The notes below the pieces were generated by a model. That model saw only the letters and a list, made by a program, of their open reading frames with translations. It did no database searches and had not been told where the DNA came from. A stretch of DNA of 64,000 bases, taken from positions 124,001-188,000 of the forward strand of contig JADANN010000100.1 in NCBI GenBank assembly GCA_018806985.1, given 5' to 3'. The translations under genes were made by a program, and so were the position numbers. Numbering within the stretch: the first letter of the stretch is position 1; each line of letters begins with the position of its first letter. Positions 60,201 through 64,000 of this stretch are shown here, in pieces. Source of the DNA: Angiostrongylus vasorum (taxonomy: Eukaryota; Nematoda; Chromadorea; Rhabditida; Metastrongylidae).

Positions 60201-63200
60201 CTGGAAGGCACCCCATCTATTTCACTACGCTGACTTATAGTGAGCTTCATGAATTTAAATAGAAACGATTAAAATAAAAAAGTCTTTTTTACTAAGTTGT
60301 AGGTTTTCTTAGTCTGTCATGAGGACATTCTATTTTTTTTTCTAGAATCCAGAGATCCTTTTTTGGCATTTTTTCATTGATGTAAAGAAACTATTGGCCA
60401 ACCTGGAATTTGCCGAGCAGCACATCAATATGTTGTAGATGTTTGCGGCTACTGGGTTTCCACTAAAAATCTTAAAGATTTGAATCCCCTTTCCATTTAT
60501 TGGGAATCTTATTTGGGAATCTTATCTGGGAATCTTAATTCTCGGTGTTCTTAAGTATGAGCCGATATTTTTAAAAGAAACGTTCTCACCTTGAATAGAT
60601 GGGGTAAGCTTTCTTTTAAAAGTCTACCAAACTGTAAACTTCTTAACAGTTTTGGTTCTCCAATAGTCTTCTGCAGTTGTTTAAAAAACTAGTTCCGAAA
60701 ATCTTAAAGACATCTGCCAGGATGAATTTTTACGATAACTTTCAAAATGAACGTACTTCCACGATCCAATTGCAACTATTAATTGCTTCCTACTACAACT
60801 TTACACCTATAATTTTTCACGGCAGGGGATACAACCATAATGGTGCTGAGATATTTTGCAAGCACCTACGGTCCTGAGTTCTACTGAAAAATTGTGATAA
60901 GCGGTAAATGAGAAAGTTAACATCGTGACTTCGACTACAGCTTCAGCTTAACTGGGTTCATTGCCAACTTGGTCTCCCCCAGATCAATCTCGTTGATGGG
61001 TGATTTCTGATGGCACTGATCGATAGGAAACTAGCTGAGAGAAAGGCTAAACGAAAGGCATGCATAGTGCGGTGGTGAACGCGTCAGCCTTTTGAAAGGA
61101 TAATAACGCGTTCGTTTCCCACCGCAGACACCTGCGGTCCGGAGTTCTGTAAATATCTGAGCGCCATTGTGGTTGTATCACAAATATTTTATAAGTTATG
61201 CTTATAATATCGTAGTTGGCCACGTTGTTGTTCACAATAATTTGTTTGTGGCACACACCTAGAAAAAAAATAGCTGGAATTTGCAGGATTTAGCATTACG
61301 TTCGTTTTTCGGTCACTATGTAATCACACTGAAAACTTGCCAAAATACTCAGCGTAGCAACAAAGACATCACAAATCTCAAGTGTCGAGTGTAAATTTTT
61401 CCTGCTATTGCAAACATCATAAAAAAATTATGGCTTAAATTGAAACAAAAATTTGCAATAGAAGGACAGAGCTCTCGGCGTTGATCAATCCCTCGAGGGA
61501 TGCGGCACACTTCACTAACCATCGTTGGAGGTTACTGGATGCATACCTGGCATTTACAATGACTCGCGGAGGCTTATCAGTGCATCGAGCCAGTGCTGCA
61601 ATCCTCCCAGACAAGTCTGGTATCCAATTGCCGACTCCGGAGGGATGCAAGGCCTAGTGAGCCACGGGCGAGGGGGACCGATCTCATGTACGTGTTGCAG
61701 GGCGCCTCCACCTACTGCGCCTCACGCACCGAAATAGAAACCTAGTAACGCATATTGCACAAGCGAAATCTAGGTAATCACCTTTTTTTTGGGGGTTAGA
61801 AACCTCCGAAGTTTTTCAGTTAATAATAGTTCGGGCATATTTTCAAGGGTGGTGGCCGTTTAGGGGAGGATGACTCGTCGGCGTTTCAAACAGATAGTGG
61901 TTTTTCGACAATTCTTAGTAGTTTGACAATAAGTATTGGGGACTTTTCCGGCTTTAAAGCACTTGTATGTGAAATTGTCATGACAGATAAAAGAAGCCAC
62001 TAAAGCACGAGTTCTCTTTAAGAATGAAAAGTGATATCTGAGATCCTTGCATTGCTTCTTGTAAATGTCGTTGTTAGCATATGTTCAGTGTAAATGAGTG
62101 TGCGCGAATCTGTTTCGTTGGCCGTTGTGCGGCTGCTGTCTATTCACCATTGAGAGGCGAATGCCGTCTGGGTGTTGATAACAGAGATTCGTGCTCGAAC
62201 GATCCATCGACTGCATACTATGATGGGCATGAAGACGTCATACTGCAGTGTTTCCGCTGTGGTGAGTAGATTTTTTACGCTGTGAAGTTGCACGATTAAT
62301 TTTCATCACCTCTGTGAATCGCAGGAATCCAACACTTCCACTTTAGTTGTTACACCACCGTAGTTTTCTTTAAAACAACCAGCTTTACACTACTTGACAG
62401 TTGTACGCAATTCTGAAAAGCTGTTATTTCTCATTTAGGTTCGCCGAAAAAATTTTCTCGGGAAACTAGGTCATAAAGATGAAACAGAATCAAAGGCAGT
62501 TGTGATCTCTCATCAAGAAGACAAGGTTGACACTACCATTCACGAAGACCAACCAACATCGCCATCTACAATTCCTATGGAAACCAACAAAAGTAAATAG
62601 TTAGAGATCTTCGAAAAAAGTTACAGCGTCCACCAAGAGTTACGGATACATTGGGACATTCGAGCGCAAGTCGCCAGTTGTTCACAAACCTCGATATTTT
62701 ATGTTCGGAAAGATTAGTCAAACTCTTGTAGCTTTTCGGCTATTCTCAAGCACTGAAGGAAAAGCCGTGATAAGGCATAATTAATACTTGGTTCTTTTTT
62801 CAATTTAAGTTGGTTAAGAACTTAACAAACATGTGAAAAGAAGAATGGTCATGATGGTTTTGAATCAATCTTAATATTTCCATAGGTACTTTTCAGTAAA
62901 TCATTCTGATTACAACGCAGTTCTTGATTCATTGAACAATGTGGTGCTTTCATGTTGTTCAGATTGTCTCATCAAATTCCAAGCTGGACCATTCTCTGAC
63001 CGTCCTCCAGAGTTCAATGCATCATTTGAAACTGAGTTTCTTGTGGATTCAGCAGAAATGTGTGCTTTTCGCTGTTATCAGGTACACTCTTTGAAAAAGT
63101 TAAACTGAAAAACCCTTTTGTAAGGTACCAAAAAACAGCCGCCATTAATATTTAGGATGGATGTAGTGGTGCTAAATACGATCCCACAGCTAGTTCATGC

Positions 63201-63519
63201 GCCCTGTCATACAATGACAAGCCGTTCTGCACTGAGGAAGACATGTTGCTTCAGTACAAGACTGATCAAGTGACGTGGCTAAATTGTGTCACTTGCTGTC
63301 AGTTTTTTCGGAACAAACTTTTGTTTTCAGATCCGTCAATTTTACTTTGTTTTATCTTCAAACTGGTTCTAATTATAGACAAGACGGCTGCCACAAATGG
63401 CACTGCCGATGCGCTTCTTCCTTCTGCTTCACAAGGATCTCCATTGACTGAGACGGAGGCATCAACCATTGATTCACTATCTAAAGAAAAACATCGGCCA
63501 ATAAACAAATTCCAAGAAG
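41384..63519 (+). CDS. Secreted multi-PAN/apple-domain protein with Ser/Thr/Pro-rich linkers; runs past the right edge
   Basis: Exons seen: 41384-41469 (tentative signal peptide), 44440-44534, 44696-44894, 46492-46617, 53123-53194, 56383-56442, 58780-58879, 59401-59462, 62078-62261, 62439-62592, 62897-63081, 63156-63297, 63379-63519. Three cysteine-rich repeats of about 80-100 residues each have a CxxxC pair in the first half and end in CxxC. This pattern fits PAN/apple domains, which bind protein or carbohydrate in nematode extracellular matrix and secreted proteins. The linkers are rich in S, T, P, E, Q and D. Introns bounding the linkers are all phase 1. Two exons (58780 and 62439) are one base too long. 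About 520 residues are visible and the last donor is open, so the gene continues. The exact orthologue was not recognised; apical matrix proteins with PAN domains are one possibility. Confidence 0.8.
42041..42207 (+). repeat. CA/ACAT microsatellite
   Basis: About 165 bp of ACATAC and AC repeats ending in an uninterrupted CA run, inside the first large intron of the PAN gene. Confidence 0.95.
42830..42915 (+). repeat. CTT microsatellite
   Basis: Imperfect TTC/TCC trinucleotide run. It creates false open frames on both strands. Confidence 0.9.
42916..44439. other. PAN gene first intron: nothing further recognised
   Basis: No repeat family member or exon-like frame was found. Confidence 0.35.
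44440..44534 (+). CDS. PAN domain 1, first half
   Basis: Acceptor TACTTCCAG, donor GTACGT, phase 1 in and 0 out. It reads CPDNKIYVFVNQSD and continues with a beta-rich stretch typical of the start of a PAN domain. Confidence 0.78.
44696..44894 (+). CDS. PAN domain 1, second half
   Basis: Reads DCIHKCFGNEFCYSLKYDN, later DTCSLYYF, and closes with CLKC before a GTCAGT donor. The CxxxC....C...YD....C spacing is the PAN/apple core. Phase 0 in, phase 1 out. Confidence 0.85.
46492..46617 (+). CDS. Linker exon 1
   Basis: 126 nt, phase 1 to 1, acceptor TTTACAG, donor GTAGGA. Reads VTAPPFFALNDQAF and a polar tail ending in SDNGSEFSG. There are no cysteines. It is supported by phase symmetry and an open frame. 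Confidence 0.7.
46655..46950 (-). repeat. tRNA-derived SINE-like family B
   Basis: Inverted copy with the same body; the head on the minus strand is GGGCGCGTGTAGTACAGTTC. It lies just after linker exon 1 of the PAN gene. Confidence 0.65.
48190..49330 (-). mobile_element. Degraded Penelope-like element
   Basis: The minus strand resembles the GIY-YIG domain of the 29-31 kb element (the AQETK and HSGDNF region near 48700-48800). A terminal motif in reverse orientation lies at 48331-48366. All frames are broken. Confidence 0.6.
49478..49856 (+). repeat. Family C repeat, best preserved copy
   Basis: GGTTTACCGCCTCATCGTGG start, and an ACGGGCCGTTTAAGTATCAA end followed by GTAAGTAA. Confidence 0.7.
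50261..50836. mobile_element. Second short inverted-end element of the same kind
   Basis: The left end has a decayed inverted motif (50290-50325). The right end has a good direct motif (50766-50801) followed by CGAATAAAGTC, as at 27665. The interior resembles 17165-17431. No open frame. Confidence 0.55.
50766..50801 (+). ncRNA. Hammerhead-ribozyme-like motif
   Basis: Same order of elements: GGCU, CUGAAGA, arm, CCGAAAC, GUC, AGCC, in 36 nt. Confidence 0.5.
50827..51110 (+). repeat. tRNA-derived SINE-like family B
   Basis: GTGTGACGCAGTGGTTGGAG head, CCGGGTTGGACAAATTGGTG body, and a CTCAGGGATTGATCAATGCC end. Confidence 0.7.
51300..51460 (-). mobile_element. PLE terminal repeat fragment
   Basis: Similar to 26060-26240, with a decayed terminal motif (GCTGACGTTTCAGC) and the GGTCAACTTGACTGCAATTA segment. 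Confidence 0.55.
51806..52135 (+). repeat. SINE-like family A, head-to-tail dimer
   Basis: The 3' half of one copy (to GGGCAGTAAATAAAACGGTT) runs directly into the 5' start of a second (GAGATTGTGATTATAAC...). This gives a tandem junction rather than two separate insertions. Confidence 0.65.
52438..52725 (+). repeat. tRNA-derived SINE-like family B, well preserved copy
   Basis: GTGTGGCGAAGTGGTTGGAGG is an excellent A box and GTCGGATCGATCCTC a fair B box, about 40 nt apart. The body matches the other copies and ends TTTATCCTTTATTATT. Confidence 0.75.
53123..53194 (+). CDS. Linker exon 2
   Basis: 72 nt, phase 1 to 1, after TTTTTTTTGCAG. Reads VLSSSLPPTTHVELQESE, rich in Ser, Pro, Thr and Glu like the other linkers. 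Donor GTGAAA. Confidence 0.65.
54230..54790. repeat. SINE-like family A cluster
   Basis: Two nested minus-strand partial copies (54230-54475) are followed by a plus-strand tail fused to a new head (54478-54790). Junctions resemble those at 51.8 kb. Confidence 0.6.
54815..55085 (-). repeat. tRNA-derived SINE-like family B
   Basis: Inverted copy; the reverse complement begins GAGTGCGCGTGGCACAGCCG and ends with the GGAATTGATCAACGCTGATG block. Confidence 0.65.
55255..55580 (-). repeat. SINE-like family A, diverged inverted copy
   Basis: ACTGCCTATTTTTTTCGTGG tail, AATGCTGAGATGTGAGCAAA block and the CTCTCAGCCAG segment, with the head near 55500-55580. Confidence 0.5.
56383..56442 (+). CDS. Linker exon 3
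   Basis: 60 nt, phase 1 to 1, after ATTTTTAG. Reads DLPPSKEPTAEWRNNVEQK. Donor GTCAGT. Confidence 0.65.
57285..57565 (+). repeat. tRNA-derived SINE-like family B, diverged
   Basis: TGTAGCGCCGCGGTTAGAGG head, TTTTTTGGTTCGATTAGG B-box-like, and a TCTCTCAGGAATTGATCCAC end. Confidence 0.55.
57790..58135. mobile_element. Solo inverted PLE-like terminal repeats
   Basis: Two inverted copies of a terminal segment (about 57790-57920 and 58005-58135) flank less than 100 bases. Both contain AGCAATCG... and the GTTTACTTC.. segment in opposite orientation, each with a decayed terminal motif. It looks like a collapsed element. Confidence 0.5.
58470..58690 (-). repeat. SINE-like family A, partial copies
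   Basis: A minus-strand body (to 58615) joins a plus-strand tail (58616-58690). Confidence 0.55.
58780..58879 (+). CDS. Linker exon 4, with a +1 base in an A run
   Basis: After CTGTTTCAG the frame reads VASEDHVNFVSNPTPAQQ, then meets TGA at 58851. A GTGAAT donor follows at 58880. The phase 1-to-1 exon should be a multiple of three but is 100 nt. Five As instead of six at 58831-58836 would keep the frame open to the donor. Alternatively the gene has an isoform ending at this TGA. Confidence 0.6.
58965..59200 (-). repeat. Family D-like diverged fragment
   Basis: Shares the ATTCACGAAAATCTTCAGCT / GTGTGGGTTCGGCT block with the other copies and with 16585-16700. The tRNA-like head is missing. 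Confidence 0.4.
59401..59462 (+). CDS. PAN domain 2, first part
   Basis: After TTTTATTTCAG it reads CFINFQLDTETDTFSFKHYE, phase 1 in and 0 out (donor GTAGAA). It resembles the CLIKFQ start of domain 3. Confidence 0.7.
59935..60250 (-). repeat. tRNA-derived SINE-like family B, diverged
   Basis: Inverted copy with a GGTTGGTTCGACCCCGAG B box on the minus strand and a GATCAATCTCTGACAGACTC end. Confidence 0.5.
60488..60536 (+). repeat. Three-copy 15-bp tandem repeat
   Basis: TGGGAATCTTA followed by TTT, TCT or ATT, three times in a row. Confidence 0.75.
60825..61190 (+). repeat. SINE-like family A copy
   Basis: A near full-length plus copy with GTGGTGAACGCGTCAGCC and CACCTGCGGTCCGGAGTT. It is preceded by a short remnant of another copy. 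Confidence 0.6.
61465..61735 (-). repeat. tRNA-derived SINE-like family B
   Basis: Inverted copy with CTCCCAGACAAGTCTGGTAT and CCGACTCCGGAGGGATGCAA. The head is near 61735. Confidence 0.65.
62078..62261 (+). CDS. PAN domain 2, main part
   Basis: Reads HMFSVNECARICFVGRC, then AAVYSPLRGECRLG, and closes with CFRC at a GTGAGT donor. This is a full PAN cysteine pattern. Phase 0 in, phase 1 out. Confidence 0.85.
62439..62592 (+). CDS. Linker exon 5, with a +1 base in an A run
   Basis: 154 nt where a phase 1-to-1 exon needs 153. In the incoming frame a TAA appears at 62474-62476. One A fewer in the A6 run 62447-62452 opens the frame through GKLGHKDETESKAVVIS and TSPSTIPMETN to a GTAAAT donor. The composition matches the other linkers. 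Confidence 0.62.
62897..63081 (+). CDS. PAN domain 3, first half
   Basis: After TTTTCAG it reads NHSDYNAVLDSL, then CCSDCLIKFQAGPF, then FLVDSAEMCAFRCYQ at GTACAC. The CAFRC pair matches CIHKC and CARIC of the other repeats. Two extra cysteines precede the domain. Confidence 0.82.
63156..63297 (+). CDS. PAN domain 3, second half
   Basis: Reads DGCSGAKYDPTASSCALSY and ends NCVTC. Acceptor TATTTAG, donor GTCAGT. Phase 0 in, phase 1 out. The intron before it is only 74 nt. Confidence 0.82.
63379..63519 (+). CDS. Linker exon 6, last exon in the window
   Basis: After AATTATAG it reads KTAATNGTADALLPSASQ and a Ser/Thr/Glu-rich tail to GAAG before GTGACC. 141 nt, phase 1 to 1. The gene continues to the right of the window. 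Confidence 0.7.
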
Positions 63520-64000
63520 GTGACCGAGTCCCATTAGTTTACTTTGTGTTTCTGATATGGAAATAATGCTAATATTTGGCCAATTGCTGCCCTTTGCTAA
63601 TTTTGCATAACGAACAAACGCGATGATGGCTAATGTCGTTACTGGCTTGCTGCTTTTCAGTAATCAAAGGATTTAAGGGGTTAAGGTCGTGACAGAATTG
63701 TAGAGAAGACTTTGCTCTACGGGTAGTGGAGTGCGCATGGTATGTACGCGAGTATTTTGTGTGTGTTTCTATGGTCCATCATGCAGTTTTTATATGAGGA
63801 TTCGGAAAAGTTTTGGTTCTCACGTTGCGTTCATTTTGGCGCATTTAAACATCTCCCCATTCCATACGATAACCAAGATTCATCATAGTGGCTGCCACGA
63901 AGTAACAATAAATTACCAACAAAATTACTGGTGAATGACCTCTTTCGAAAAAAAAAGTTTTTGTGTTTTTATAAATCCATAGTTAGCTTCTCTCGGCCGA
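63520..64000. other. PAN gene intron at the right edge
   Basis: No exon was seen. The stretch 63840-63900 shares an ACGATAACCAA.ATTCATCATAG motif with 19130-19150, suggesting another low-copy repeat. Confidence 0.4.

Noticed and set aside
1..64000. CRISPR arrays, operons or other prokaryotic features
   Set aside because: Spliced genes, SINE-like repeats and microsatellites throughout show eukaryotic nuclear DNA; no regularly spaced direct repeats were found.

Overview
The window looks like nuclear DNA of a parasitic nematode, probably a strongylid (hookworm-type, clade V). It is AT-rich and gene-poor, with small exons, mostly kilobase-scale introns packed with short repeats, and a receptor gene whose residues match nematode glutamate-gated chloride channels. 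The organism is an inference from gene content and repeat style; no ribosomal or mitochondrial marker is present.

Two multi-exon genes, both on the + strand, account for nearly all the coding signal. The first (3187-20523) is a Cys-loop ligand-gated chloride channel. I could assemble it from twelve short exons with matching splice phases, covering the ligand-binding domain, all four membrane segments and the stop codon; only the signal-peptide exon is missing. Its residues match a glutamate-gated channel (GluCl), but the pore is unusual (AARVP with Val at 6'). The Cys-loop exon carries one surplus base in a T run.

The second (about 41384 to beyond 63519, running off the right edge) encodes a secreted or extracellular protein with three PAN/apple-like cysteine-rich domains separated by Ser/Thr/Pro/Glu-rich linkers, all joined by phase-1 introns. 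Two of its exons also carry one surplus base in A runs. The repeated pattern points to homopolymer errors in the assembly, though gene decay is not excluded.

Between and inside these genes lies a dense repeat landscape. It includes a 1.9 kb Penelope-like retroelement with reverse transcriptase and GIY-YIG endonuclease remnants (29229-31099), at least three degraded relatives, and smaller inverted-terminal elements (for example 27011-27695 and 50261-50836). These share a ~36-nt terminal motif that reads as a minimal hammerhead ribozyme. At least two tRNA-derived SINE-like families (A and B), a third tRNA-like family read on the minus strand (D) and a 385-bp family (C) are scattered throughout. 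The 20.5-41.4 kb stretch is intergenic or intronic and holds only two isolated candidate exons. No bacterial genes, CRISPR arrays or genuine tRNA/rRNA genes were found.
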